A stretch of 22,108 nucleotides of DNA, from positions 1-22,108 of the forward strand of contig CABUOF010000034.1 in assembly GCA_902493125.1 (NCBI GenBank), read 5' to 3'. The notes under the pieces were generated by a model that was not told the DNA's origin, made no database searches, and saw only the letters and a program-made list of their open reading frames with translations. A program made the position numbers and the translations under genes. Within the stretch, counting starts at the first letter, position 1. Each line of letters starts with the position of its first letter. Positions 5,960 through 13,587 of the stretch are shown here, piece after piece. Origin of the DNA: an uncultured Collinsella sp. Its GTDB lineage: Bacteria; Actinomycetota; Coriobacteriia; Coriobacteriales; Coriobacteriaceae.

Positions 5960-6132
5960 CGGGAAAATGCGAGCCGGTTTTTGGGCGAATAATGGGTTGC
6001 GGTTTCCGGATGGGATGGGTTGCGGAAAGTGCGACCCGGAATATTGCTCTGAAACGGGATGCCGTTTCCCTGACGCGCCTCAAACGGAAAGCGCATCCCA
6101 TTCCGGAGCTCCAAAACGGGATGCGCTTTCCG
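5960..6132. repeat. Array A: three palindromic units, period about 62 bp
   Basis: Three imperfect palindromes begin with CGGAAA (or CGGGAAA) at 5960, 6023 and 6085 and end with TTTCCG-like sequence near 6009, 6069 and 6132. Each has a left arm of the form CGGAAA-NN-GC-NN-CCCG, a loop of about 16 nt and a right arm CGGG-NN-GC-NN-TTTCCG. Start-to-start spacing is 63 and 62 bp. The same family forms array B at 21069-21240. It lies between the insertion sequence and the HAD phosphatase gene. Confidence 0.85.
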
Positions 6133-6173
6133 CGCGGAAGAATTGTCGCGGCTGCGTTAAGCGGTGCCGCTCG

Positions 6174-6842
6174 TTATTCGCCCAGCACCAGTGCTGCGAG
6201 TTCGTCCTGGGTGTCTGCCACGTAGTCGGCGCCGGCAGCCTCCAGCTCTGCGCGGCCGCGGAAGCCCCAGCTGACGCCCGCGCTCTTAAGGCCGGCGTTG
6301 TGGCCGGTCAGAACATCGACATTCGAATCGCCCACATAGAGCGTGGTTGCCGGATCGGCGCCCAGCTCCTTCATCACATGCAGCGTGACGGGTGCCTCGG
6401 GCTTGGGCGGAAATGCGTCCACACGGCCCTGCACCAGCGCAAAGCACTCGGAACCAAAATACTTCTCGATAAGCGGGGCTGCCGAAATATGATCCTTGTT
6501 GGTGAGCACGGCAAGCTGAACGCCCGCAGCGCGCAGACGGTCGAGCATCTCAATCGTGCCGGCGTAGGGAGCGGTGTGGTCCTCCTTGTGCTCGCCGTAG
6601 TAAGCCCTAAACTCGGCAAGCGTCTGCTCAAACATGCGGCCGTCGCCCGCGTACTCGGCGGGCATAAAGCGCTCGACCAGCTTAAGCATGCCGTTTCCCA
6701 CCTTGTAGCGGTACTCGTCCACGGCAAACGTGGGCCAGCCGTGCATCTCGCAGGTGTGGTTGCCGGCGGCCGCCAGGTCCTCGAGCGTGTTGAGGATGGT
6801 GCCGTCCAGGTCAAAGATCACATGGGAAAAAGCTGCTGCCAT
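6174..6842 (-). CDS. HAD-family phosphatase, phosphoglycolate phosphatase-like
   Basis: A 222-aa HAD hydrolase of the Gph/PGP type (subfamily IA cap). Motif I is FDLDGTILNT with D11 and D13, motif II is VLTNKDH, and motif IV is YVGDSNVDV. The inserted helical cap runs from about residue 18 to 85. The likely substrate is phosphoglycolate or a similar small phosphate ester, but HAD substrates cannot be read from sequence alone. I chose the ATG at 6842, with GGGAG six bases upstream, over an in-frame ATG at 6857 lacking a ribosome-binding site. It stands downstream of the hyp cluster on the same strand, separated by 124 bp, and is probably unrelated to hydrogenase maturation. Confidence 0.88.
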   Translation of the reverse strand: MAAAFSHVIFDLDGTILNTLEDLAAAGNHTCEMHGWPTFAVDEYRYKVGNGMLKLVERFMPAEYAGDGRMFEQTLAEFRAYYGEHKEDHTAPYAGTIEMLDRLRAAGVQLAVLTNKDHISAAPLIEKYFGSECFALVQGRVDAFPPKPEAPVTLHVMKELGADPATTLYVGDSNVDVLTGHNAGLKSAGVSWGFRGRAELEAAGADYVADTQDELAALVLGE

Positions 6843-6941
6843 GAAAGCTCCCGTCATTGGGTTTCAAAACGCACATCATAATACTGGGCTTCCGCGTTGG
6901 GCACGCTTGGAATCTGAACATCTCCAGGGATATCAAGCCAC

Positions 6942-6960
6942 ATCGCGCCGACCGCGCGAT
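6942..6960. other. Short hairpin after hypE
   Basis: ATCGCGC (6942-6948) and GCGCGAT (6954-6960) form a 7-bp stem just after the hypE stop codon. No T run follows on the minus strand, so termination here is uncertain and read-through into the phosphatase gene is possible. Confidence 0.45.
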
Positions 6961-6966
6961 ACCGCC

Positions 6967-8001
6967 CTAGCAAATTCTCGGTAACTGCTCTCCCACGAGC
7001 ATGTCGAGGATGCGGGTCGATCCCCAGCCGGTGCGTACGCGCACGACGGGTCGAGCGCCCTCGGCAAGCGGCAGCACGCGACCGATGATGGCGGCGTTCT
7101 CGCCGTAGCGGGCGGCGCGCATGGCCGCCAGCGCGGCATCGGCCTGTTCGGCCGGCACCACGGCGACCATCTTGCCCTCGTTTGCTACCTGCAGAACGTC
7201 GTAGCCGAGCATCTCGCAGGCGGCCTGCACGTCGGGGCGCACGGGCACGGCATCCTCGTCGATCTCCATGGCAACGCCGCTGGCCTGGGCAAACTCGTTG
7301 AGCGTGGATGCCAGGCCACCGCGCGTGGGGTCGCGGAAGCAGCGGGTGTCGGGGGCGGCGGCGAGCACGTCGGCAATCAGGTGGTTGAGCGGCGCGGCAT
7401 CGCTTTCGATCGTGCTTGAAAACGCCAAGCCCTCGCGTTGGCTCATGATGGCGATGCCGTGGTCGCCCAGTGTACCCGAGACCAAGATGGCATCGCCGGG
7501 CTGGCAGTTTGCACCGCTGAGCGCTACGCCCGCGGGCACTTCGCCCACGCCGGCGGTATTGATGTAGACGCCGTCGGCGCCGCCGCGCTCGACCACCTTG
7601 GTGTCGCCGGTGATAATCTTCACACCTGCCTCATGTGCCGTTTCGGCCATGGTCTGCACAATCTGGTGCAGCTTGTCCATGGGATAGCCCTCTTCGAGGA
7701 TAAAGCCGCATGAGAGGTAGCGCACGTTGGCGCCCGAGGTCGCGACGTCGTTGACGGTTCCGCATACAGCGAGGCGGCCGATATTGCCGCCGGGGAAGAA
7801 CTGCGGCGTTACCACAAAGCTGTCGGTCGACATGGCGATTCGCCCGCTTGCGGGCAGCGTAGCGACGCCGGCGTCGTTGCCCTCGAGCAGCTCGGGCGAC
7901 CCAAAGGCATCCAGAAAGACCTCATCGATAATGCGCTTCATCATCTGGCCGCCGGAGCCGTGGCCCAGCAGGACAGTGCTATCGGTGGCAGTACGGGACA
8001 T
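6967..8001 (-). CDS. hypE: Hydrogenase maturation protein HypE
   Basis: A 344-aa PurM/AIR-synthase-like protein that dehydrates the carbamoylated C-terminal cysteine, with ATP, to the thiocyanate that supplies CN ligands for the [NiFe] site. The N-terminal LLGHGSGGQMM and the ATP-binding stretch DSFVVTPQFFPGGNIG are characteristic, as is PTRGGLASTLNE. The protein ends in PRIC, which keeps the essential C-terminal cysteine. I chose the ATG at 8001 because GGAG lies seven bases upstream; the frame remains open to 8034. It is the last gene of the minus-strand hyp cluster and is separated from hypD by an unusual structured region of about 210 bp. It works with HypF as donor and the HypCD complex as acceptor. 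Confidence 0.95.
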   Translation of the reverse strand: MSRTATDSTVLLGHGSGGQMMKRIIDEVFLDAFGSPELLEGNDAGVATLPASGRIAMSTDSFVVTPQFFPGGNIGRLAVCGTVNDVATSGANVRYLSCGFILEEGYPMDKLHQIVQTMAETAHEAGVKIITGDTKVVERGGADGVYINTAGVGEVPAGVALSGANCQPGDAILVSGTLGDHGIAIMSQREGLAFSSTIESDAAPLNHLIADVLAAAPDTRCFRDPTRGGLASTLNEFAQASGVAMEIDEDAVPVRPDVQAACEMLGYDVLQVANEGKMVAVVPAEQADAALAAMRAARYGENAAIIGRVLPLAEGARPVVRVRTGWGSTRILDMLVGEQLPRIC

Positions 8002-8076
8002 ATCGAAAACTCCAATCGTGGGTGGAATCGGCAATAGCCGAGTGTGGCAGAATCGATGTTAAGTAAAAGTCAGCGA

Positions 8077-8176
8077 GCGCCATTCAGACGAAGTGAGTTG
8101 CCTTGAAAGAGGAGGCTGCTGGGCTTTTGCCCGCAGCCGACGATTGAAAGGCAAATCGCTCGCCTGAATGGTGCGC
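8077..8176. other. Large nested stem-loop between hypD and hypE
   Basis: A long imperfect inverted repeat: arm 8077-8104 (GCGCCATTCAG...GTTGCCTT) pairs with 8148-8176 with only a few mismatches and bulges. Nested in it is a second hairpin, GGCTGCTGGGC (8114-8124) with GCCCGCAGCC (8129-8138) around TTTT. The whole folds as about 100 nt of double-hairpin RNA or a cruciform. Its position inside the hyp cluster suggests a role in segmenting the transcript, or an inserted repeat element; neither is proven. Confidence 0.75.
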
Positions 8177-8188
8177 AGCGTCGGCCGG

Positions 8189-8212
8189 TCCGCCGTTCGT
8201 TAGAACGGCGGA
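8189..8212. other. Perfect 10-bp hairpin right after hypD
   Basis: TCCGCCGTTC (8189-8198) and GAACGGCGGA (8203-8212) with a GTTA loop, two bases after the hypD stop codon on the minus strand. There is no T run, so it is more likely a transcript-stabilising or attenuating hairpin than a full terminator. Confidence 0.7.
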
Positions 8213-8214
8213 AC

Positions 8215-9330
8215 CTAGCAGTCGCGGTAACGGTAGTACGCCGCGCAGCTGCCTTCGGAGCTCACCATGCACGGGCCGACGGGGTGTTCGGGCGTGCATG
8301 CGTGGCCAAAGAGCGGGCAGTCGCTCGGCGTGATGGCACCGCGCAGCACGTCGCCGCAGCGGCACCCGCGTGGCTCGACCGTCGGTTCAATGGGCACGTC
8401 AAAGCGGGCGTCGGCATCAAAGCGCGCGAATTCGGGTCGGATGGAAAGACCCGAGTTGGCAATCGGTCCCAGCCCGCGCCACGTGGTGTCGCACAGCTCA
8501 AATACCTGCTCGACCAGCTGGCGAGCTACGGGATTGCCGCCAGCGTTGACGCCACGGCGGTAGGCGTTGCCAATCGCGGGCTTGTCCTCGACAACCATCT
8601 GGACCAGCATGCAGATGCCCTGCAGGATATCGACCGGCTCAAATCCCGTGACCACGCCCGGGGTATTGAACTCGTCGACCAAAAAGCTAAAGGGTGCCAG
8701 GCCTGTGATGGTAGCGACGTGACCAGGCAGGATAAAGCCGTCGATGGTCGTCTCGGGGTCGTTGGAGATCGCACGCAGAGCCGGCGGCGTGGTCTTGTGA
8801 GCACAGTAGACCGAGAAGTTCTGGAGCCCGCGCGCGTCGGCCTCCAGGATAGCGGCGGCAATGGTGGGCGTTGTGGTCTCAAAGCCGACGCCCATAAAGA
8901 TGACCGGGCGTTCGGGATTTTGCTCGGCAATGTCGAGTGCGTCGAGCGGAGAGTAGACGATGCGGATGTCGCGCCCCGCCGCCTTTTGCGCGGCAAGCGA
9001 GGTGGACGATCCGGGCACGCGCATCATGTCGCCAAAGGTGGTGATGATGGCGCCGTCCATGTTGGAAAGCGCGATTGCATGATCGATGTCGCGGTTGGCG
9101 GTGACGCAAACGGGGCACCCCGGGCCGCTTAGCAGTTTGAGTCCCGTCGGCATAATGGAGCGAAAGCCATAGCGGCCAATGCTCACGGTATGCGTACCGC
9201 AGACTTCCATAAGGTTGATGCTGCGGTTGCCGACAAGCTCATGAATACGATCGATGAGCTCGCGAGCCAGCTTGGGGTCGCGAAATGCCGAAAAGTCGAT
9301 ACCGGAGCGAACCGGCTGCGCCGCCGCCAC
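8215..9330 (-). CDS. hypD: Hydrogenase maturation protein HypD
   Basis: A 371-aa iron-sulfur protein forming the HypCD scaffold on which Fe(CN)2CO is assembled. The key cysteines are present: C44 in MEVCGTHT, and C72 and C75 in GPGCPVC. The C-terminal region is cysteine-rich (CRCGD, SDCPLFGHAC, GPCMVSSEGSC), consistent with the [4Fe-4S] cluster domain. The start is GTG at 9330, whose first base is the last base of the hypC TAG stop (TAGTG), a one-base overlap that implies translational coupling with hypC. Length matches the family. The next gene, hypE, lies 213 bp downstream beyond a large stem-loop. Confidence 0.95.
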   Translation of the reverse strand: MAAAQPVRSGIDFSAFRDPKLARELIDRIHELVGNRSINLMEVCGTHTVSIGRYGFRSIMPTGLKLLSGPGCPVCVTANRDIDHAIALSNMDGAIITTFGDMMRVPGSSTSLAAQKAAGRDIRIVYSPLDALDIAEQNPERPVIFMGVGFETTTPTIAAAILEADARGLQNFSVYCAHKTTPPALRAISNDPETTIDGFILPGHVATITGLAPFSFLVDEFNTPGVVTGFEPVDILQGICMLVQMVVEDKPAIGNAYRRGVNAGGNPVARQLVEQVFELCDTTWRGLGPIANSGLSIRPEFARFDADARFDVPIEPTVEPRGCRCGDVLRGAITPSDCPLFGHACTPEHPVGPCMVSSEGSCAAYYRYRDC

Positions 9331-9590
9331 TAGTATGCCTCGGCCGGGTTGGTGGCGAGCTGGTCCTCTTCGGCCAGCTCGGTCATGGTGTTGACGAGCT
9401 CGAGTGTCTCTTGGGCTTCCTGCTCGTCGACAATCTGAATGCCAAAGCCGGCGTGCACGAGAATATAGTCGCCGACCTGCGCCGTCGGCACGAGGCGCAG
9501 CGAAACGGGGCGCTCGATGCCCATCATGTCGACGGTCGCCTTAAGGTCGTCGTCGCGTTTGACCACTTTACCGGGAACGGCAAGGCACAT
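9330..9590 (-). CDS. hypC: Hydrogenase maturation chaperone HypC
   Basis: An 86-aa HypC/HybG/HupF chaperone that carries the iron precursor from HypD to the large-subunit precursor. It starts with the signature MCLAVPGKV, in which C2 is the iron/substrate-binding cysteine, and keeps VGDYILVHAGFGIQ. The C-terminal tail (about residues 60-86) is acidic. The ATG at 9590 follows AGGGA by eight bases. It is coupled to hypD by a one-base TAGTG overlap. Between hypF and hypC are 90 bp containing a small hairpin around 9644-9660, with no clear promoter seen. Confidence 0.96.
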   Translation of the reverse strand: MCLAVPGKVVKRDDDLKATVDMMGIERPVSLRLVPTAQVGDYILVHAGFGIQIVDEQEAQETLELVNTMTELAEEDQLATNPAEAY

Positions 9591-9680
9591 AATGTTTCCC
9601 TTTTATACGTTTTGCGCTGGATAGGCGCCTAATTACCCATCAGTTGATGGTAGCGCTCGCGGGAGTCACGAGCAAACGCG

Positions 9681-12173
9681 TTACACCTGTGAGACGGCGG
9701 CGCGCAGGCTGGCAAAACAGCCTACCCGTGTCGTCTGCGCGAGGCAAGCGCGAGCGATGGCGGCCTGACCGTAGGCGATACAGCCGTCGTTGACGGGCAC
9801 GGCGTGGGGGACCAAGACGGTAAGACCGGCGTCTTTGAGCTCGTGGGTAAGGAGCTGGAGCAGAAGTCGGTTCATGAACACACCGCCCGAGAGCGCGACG
9901 GTATCGAGGCCTTCGCGCGCACAGATTTCGCGTGCGATGTGGGTCGTAGCGTGCGTAATGGCGATGTGAAATCCGAGGGCGAGCCTGTCGGCCGGCGCGC
10001 CTGCCTCGATTCCATCCAGAAGAGCTTCGATGAGCGGTTGGGGGTCCAAGATGGGGGAGTTGTCGGCAGGCATGAATACGCCTGTGTGATTGCCGTCGAG
10101 ACGAACGGGCTTACCGCCGAGCGCGCGCCAGGCGGCGGCTTCGAGTTCGATGGCGGGTTCGCCTTCGTAGGTTGCCTGCCCGCAAATGCCCAAAACTGCA
10201 GCGGCGGCGTCAAAGAGACGCCCCATACTGCTCGTGCGTGGGCTGTTGATGTTCCGCTCGATCATCGTAGTCGTGATGCTGCGCGTCTGCTCGTCGAGGG
10301 TGCCCAATAGTCCCGCGGCACCTGGGTGCTCGAGCAGGCCGAGCTCGCTCAGCAGGGCAAAGGCATTGCGCCGGGCATCGCGCACGGATGCGGCACCGCC
10401 TGGCAGCGCCCAGGTGCGCAGGTGAGCGGCGCGTTCAAAATCGGCAAGGCCGGCGACAAGGAACTCGCCGCCCCAAATGGTTCCGTCGGTGCCCGCCCCC
10501 GTACCATCGAAGGCAATGCCGAGCACGCGCGCGTCGGTTGTGAGCTGGCCCGCGGCGATAGCCTCAGCCATTACGCTCGCGATGTGCGCATGATGATGCT
10601 GGATTTCGATAAGCGGCAGATTGCATTTTCGCGCCTGCTCGCGCGCCCACTGACTCGATAGGTAGCTGGGGTGCAGGTCGCAGGCCAGCGCGGCGGGCGT
10701 CAAGTCAAAGAGAGCTTCCAAGCGCGTGCGCGCGGCGTTCCAGGCATCGAAGGTCTCGCCGTTTTCGACATCGCCAATATGCTGTGACACAAAACAGGTT
10801 GCCTCACCGTTCGTCCCTTCACGCGTGAGCGCGATCGTTGCCTTTTGCTGTGGGCCGCAGGCGAGCACGCACGGCGCGACGGCGTCGAGCGTCGGCAACG
10901 TCAGCGGCTGCGGCGCATATCCGCGAGCGCGGCGCACGGGCATAACGACCCCACCGACCACGCGTACCACGGAGTCGTCGTAGCGTGAGAGAATCGCACG
11001 GTCGTTGCCGAGCAGGGCGTCGGCAATGCCGACGGCAACGAGGTGTTCCCAAGCAAGGCCGTCATCAGTTTCGATAGGTTCCTCGCTCAGGTTTCCGCTG
11101 GTCATGACGAGTGCGTGCAAACCGCGGACTTCTGCCGCGGCAAGCAGCAGATGCTGAAGCGGCGTATAGGGGAGCATGACGCCGAGCTCGGGTAGATCGT
11201 GCGCGACGGATGGCGCGAGTGTAAGGGCGTCGGGGGAATCTCCCTCGCCAACAGCACACCGGCGCAACAGCACGATGGGGCGGATGCTGCCGGCCAGCAC
11301 TCCGCGCTCGGCATCATCGACGTGGCACAGGCGTTCAGTATCGGCAAGGCTGCGCACCATAACGGCAAGCGGTTTGTTGCTGCGGCGCTTGCGACGGCGC
11401 AGCTCGACCACCGCCTGCTCATTGGCGGCGTTGCAGGCCAGATGGAATCCGCCCAGGCCCTTGATGGCGACAATACCGCCGCTGGCCAGCAGCTCGACAC
11501 AGCGGTCAATAATGGCATCGCTGGTTTCGCGCGTGCTGCCGACGGCTGGAGTCGCCCCCGAGCCCCCGAGCTCCATGTCGCCCGCCGCCTCGCGCCAGGT
11601 AATATGTGGCCCGCAGTCAAAGCAGGCATCGGGCTGCGCATGAAAGCGCCGGTCAAGCGGGTCGCCATACTCTGCGGCGCACTCGGGGCACATGGGAAAG
11701 CAATCCATCGACGTGGCCGCTCGGTCATAAGGCAGCGACCGGATGATGGTAAAGCGCGGCCCGCAGTTGGTGCAGTTGATAAAGGGGTAGTGATAGCGTC
11801 GGTCGGCGGGGTCGAACAGTTCGCGCAGGCAGTCGTCACAGGTGGCGATATCGGGGGAGATGAGCGTCGTGTGCACGGTCTGATCCTGCGACGCTACGAT
11901 ACGAAAGGCCTGCTCATCGTCGGCATCCCAAGTGTCGGGCTTCAGGTCTGCAACAGCGACATGCTCAACGCGGGCCGCGGCAGGCGCGTGCTTCGACAGC
12001 GCGGCGACAAAGCCGTCGAGTGCCTCGACCGAAGCATGCGCCTCGATGTGCACGCCATCGCCCGCGTTGAGCACCCAGCCGCAAATGCCATGCGCCATAG
12101 CCTCGCGATACACAAATGGCCGCATGCCAACGCCCTGCACAATGCCCGTCACGTGAATATGCACATGCCGCAT
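9681..12173 (-). CDS. hypF: Carbamoyltransferase HypF
   Basis: An 830-aa enzyme that uses carbamoyl phosphate and ATP to carbamoylate the HypE C-terminal cysteine. Domains in order: an acylphosphatase-like domain (about 1-92, VTGIVQGVGMRPF with R19 and N37), a double zinc finger with C112, C115, C134, C137, C162, C165, C184 and C187, a YrdC-like domain (about 205-390), and a Kae1-like C-terminal domain with the metal-binding HHHAH motif in IEIQHHHAH. I chose the ATG at 12173, with GGAGGG six bases upstream; the frame is open to 12401, but the extension overlaps nikR and is not family-like. It lies 58 bp downstream of nikR, and a GGGACAGG element precedes its start. Confidence 0.95.
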   Translation of the reverse strand: MRHVHIHVTGIVQGVGMRPFVYREAMAHGICGWVLNAGDGVHIEAHASVEALDGFVAALSKHAPAAARVEHVAVADLKPDTWDADDEQAFRIVASQDQTVHTTLISPDIATCDDCLRELFDPADRRYHYPFINCTNCGPRFTIIRSLPYDRAATSMDCFPMCPECAAEYGDPLDRRFHAQPDACFDCGPHITWREAAGDMELGGSGATPAVGSTRETSDAIIDRCVELLASGGIVAIKGLGGFHLACNAANEQAVVELRRRKRRSNKPLAVMVRSLADTERLCHVDDAERGVLAGSIRPIVLLRRCAVGEGDSPDALTLAPSVAHDLPELGVMLPYTPLQHLLLAAAEVRGLHALVMTSGNLSEEPIETDDGLAWEHLVAVGIADALLGNDRAILSRYDDSVVRVVGGVVMPVRRARGYAPQPLTLPTLDAVAPCVLACGPQQKATIALTREGTNGEATCFVSQHIGDVENGETFDAWNAARTRLEALFDLTPAALACDLHPSYLSSQWAREQARKCNLPLIEIQHHHAHIASVMAEAIAAGQLTTDARVLGIAFDGTGAGTDGTIWGGEFLVAGLADFERAAHLRTWALPGGAASVRDARRNAFALLSELGLLEHPGAAGLLGTLDEQTRSITTTMIERNINSPRTSSMGRLFDAAAAVLGICGQATYEGEPAIELEAAAWRALGGKPVRLDGNHTGVFMPADNSPILDPQPLIEALLDGIEAGAPADRLALGFHIAITHATTHIAREICAREGLDTVALSGGVFMNRLLLQLLTHELKDAGLTVLVPHAVPVNDGCIAYGQAAIARACLAQTTRVGCFASLRAAVSQV

Positions 12174-12190
12174 GCGACCCTCCTTCATTA

Positions 12191-12204
12191 AAACCTGTCC
12201 CTTT
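12191..12204 (-). repeat. AAAGGGACAGGTTT element upstream of hypF
   Basis: On the minus strand this reads AAAGGGACAGGTTT, identical to 1029-1042. Flanking bases form only a weak stem here. It sits between the nikR stop codon and the hypF start. Confidence 0.55.
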
Positions 12205-12231
12205 ATGGCAGGTGCGCTGCGGGAAATCCCG

Positions 12232-12732
12232 TTACAGCCCCAGGCTTTGCTTGGTGGCGGCGCAGGTGAGCTCGCCGTGCTTAACGCCGCGCAGCCCCAG
12301 CAACCGGTCCGCCAGCTCGTAGACGCGTTTGCCGCGACCCTTGAGCGCAAGAATCTCCAGGCAGTTGTGGTGGTCCAGATGCACGTGCATGGTCGAGACA
12401 ATCTCGTCGGTGTAGTCGTGCTGCACCTCGTCCAGACGGCGCGTCAGATCGCCGGTATGGTGGTCATAGATCATGGTGAGCGAACCGATGACCTGCTCGT
12501 CGGGCGTGCGCATCTGCTCCTTGGCGATCGAGGCGCGAATCAGATCGCGTACGGCCTCGGAACGGTTGGCCACGTCACCGCGGCGCGCGATCTGCTCGTC
12601 AAAGCGGCGCAGCAGGTCGTCGGGCGCGGTGACCGAAAAGCGGACCAGCTCGGAGCTGGAGCCGCTGCAACGGCAGCTCGCATCGTCGTCCGCACCGTAA
12701 GCGTGCGCGTGCGCGTGCTCGTGCTCGGCCAC
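12232..12732 (-). CDS. nikR: Nickel-responsive regulator NikR with His-rich N-terminus
   Basis: A 166-aa ribbon-helix-helix repressor. The DNA-binding domain covers about residues 28-75 (LVRFSVTAPDDLLRRFDEQI, NRSEAVRDLIR) and the C-terminal ACT-like nickel domain follows. The four square-planar nickel ligands of E. coli NikR (H76, H87, H89, C95) are matched in identity and spacing by H105, H116, H118 and C124. Unusual is an N-terminal extension, MAEHEHAHAHAYG, followed by CRC at residues 20-22, which could bind metal. The start is GTG at 12732, one base after the upstream stop codon, so translation is probably coupled. It would regulate nickel use, plausibly including this hyp cluster. No E. 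coli-type GTATGA-N16-TCATAC operator was found nearby. Confidence 0.92.
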   Translation of the reverse strand: MAEHEHAHAHAYGADDDASCRCSGSSSELVRFSVTAPDDLLRRFDEQIARRGDVANRSEAVRDLIRASIAKEQMRTPDEQVIGSLTMIYDHHTGDLTRRLDEVQHDYTDEIVSTMHVHLDHHNCLEILALKGRGKRVYELADRLLGLRGVKHGELTCAATKQSLGL

Positions 12733-12733
12733 G

Positions 12734-12982
12734 TTACACCAGTTTCACAGAGCCGACGGAGTTATGATCTGCCTCGATGGCCTCCTCGTAGCCCTCGAGC
12801 GCATCGTGCGCCTCGTGCAGCGCAGACATGGCGGCCTCGAGCTTGGCGCCAATGCGCTCCATGTCAAAGTTCTCGGTCGCATGCAGCAGCTGATGGCTCC
12901 ACTCGTGAGCGAGCTCAATGGTGTCGTCGACCTGCTTGACGCTCATGGCAAGCTGGCTCATGTTCATTCCGACGTCATGCAT
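12734..12982 (-). CDS. Small helical protein of unknown function, first gene of the nikR-hyp cluster
   Basis: An 82-aa protein, probably all helical, with a Met/His-containing start (MHDVGMNMSQLAM) and an acidic, heptad-like body (HEWSHQLLHATENFDMERIGAKLEAAM, AHDALEGYEEAIE). I recognise no family. Its histidines (H2, HEWSH, LLH, HEAH, ADH) would suit metal contact, but this is inference. The ATG at 12982 follows AAGGAG by seven bases. It is followed after one base by nikR and is therefore almost certainly co-expressed with the nickel regulator and the hyp genes, which suggests an accessory role in nickel handling or hydrogenase maturation. A TAGAAT box (minus strand, 13021-13026) is a weak promoter candidate. 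Confidence 0.75.
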   Translation of the reverse strand: MHDVGMNMSQLAMSVKQVDDTIELAHEWSHQLLHATENFDMERIGAKLEAAMSALHEAHDALEGYEEAIEADHNSVGSVKLV

Positions 12983-13054
12983 GGGAATCTCCTTTTGTGC
13001 GGGGCGATATGGTGGTTCAGATTCTACTACGCCCGCCTTGGGCGCCGCCGCATA

Positions 13055-13091
13055 AGAAAACGGGTGCGAGTCCGTCTGACTCGCACCCGTT
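13055..13091 (-). terminator. Terminator of trxA (minus strand)
   Basis: AACGGGTGCGAGTC (13059-13072) and GACTCGCACCCGTT (13078-13091) form a 14-bp perfect stem with a five-base loop. On the minus strand it is followed by TTTTCTT. It separates trxA from the downstream nikR-hyp cluster. Confidence 0.88.
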
Positions 13092-13156
13092 CACTGGGGG
13101 CTGTTTGTGTCTACCATACTATCCGTGGTCGCATGCCTTGCGTTTGGCACTCCGGC

Positions 13157-13175
13157 GAGCGGTGCGAAACCGCTC
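13157..13175. other. Short hairpin between trxA and its terminator
   Basis: GAGCGGT (13157-13163) and ACCGCTC (13169-13175) with a GCGAA loop, downstream of the trxA stop codon. It may stabilise the trxA transcript end. Confidence 0.4.
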
Positions 13176-13202
13176 ATGGACGGCAGACAAGTAACAAGCG
13201 TA

Positions 13203-13523
13203 TTACAGATGCTTCTCCAGCAGTGCCTGAAGTCTTGCCTTGGGTAAGGCGCCGACCGAGCGGTCAATCTCCTCGCCGTTCTTAAACACAATCAGCGTGG
13301 GGATGCTCATGACGCCATACTTCATGGCCAGGTCCTGGTTGTCGTCGACGTTGCACTTGGCAACGGCGAGCTTGCCCGCCAGCTCATCGGCAACCTCGTC
13401 AACGATGGGCGAGAGGGATCGACAGGGCCCGCACCACGGTGCCCAAAAATCGACCAGCACGGGCAGGCTGTCGTTAACGATGGAATCGAAGTTCTCGGGG
13501 GTAATCTGATTAATGTCAGCCAT
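13203..13523 (-). CDS. trxA: Thioredoxin
   Basis: A 106-aa classical thioredoxin, a cytoplasmic protein-disulfide reductase. It has the WCGPC active site (C31, C34) in VDFWAPWCGPCRSL and the cis-proline P75 in MSIPTLIVF. Length matches the family. The ATG at 13523 is preceded by GGAGGT with five bases between; the frame runs further upstream without a credible start. It is transcribed alone, ends in a strong terminator, and is divergent from the gene at 13660. A TATAAG box lies in the upstream region, but no good -35 accompanies it. Confidence 0.95.
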   Translation of the reverse strand: MADINQITPENFDSIVNDSLPVLVDFWAPWCGPCRSLSPIVDEVADELAGKLAVAKCNVDDNQDLAMKYGVMSIPTLIVFKNGEEIDRSVGALPKARLQALLEKHL

Positions 13524-13587
13524 GGTGACCTCCATAATGCGACGCGGCTCGGCCGCGTAAAACTCAGTACGACCGTGCTTATACCCA

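Noticed and set aside
5960..6132. CRISPR array
   Set aside because: The repeated units are long palindromes that differ from one another and the intervals are only about 14 bp; there are no identical direct repeats and no cas genes.
12174..12401. N-terminal extension of HypF
   Set aside because: The extra 76 residues overlap nikR, are not HypF-like, and the ATG at 12173 has an excellent ribosome-binding site directly before the acylphosphatase domain.
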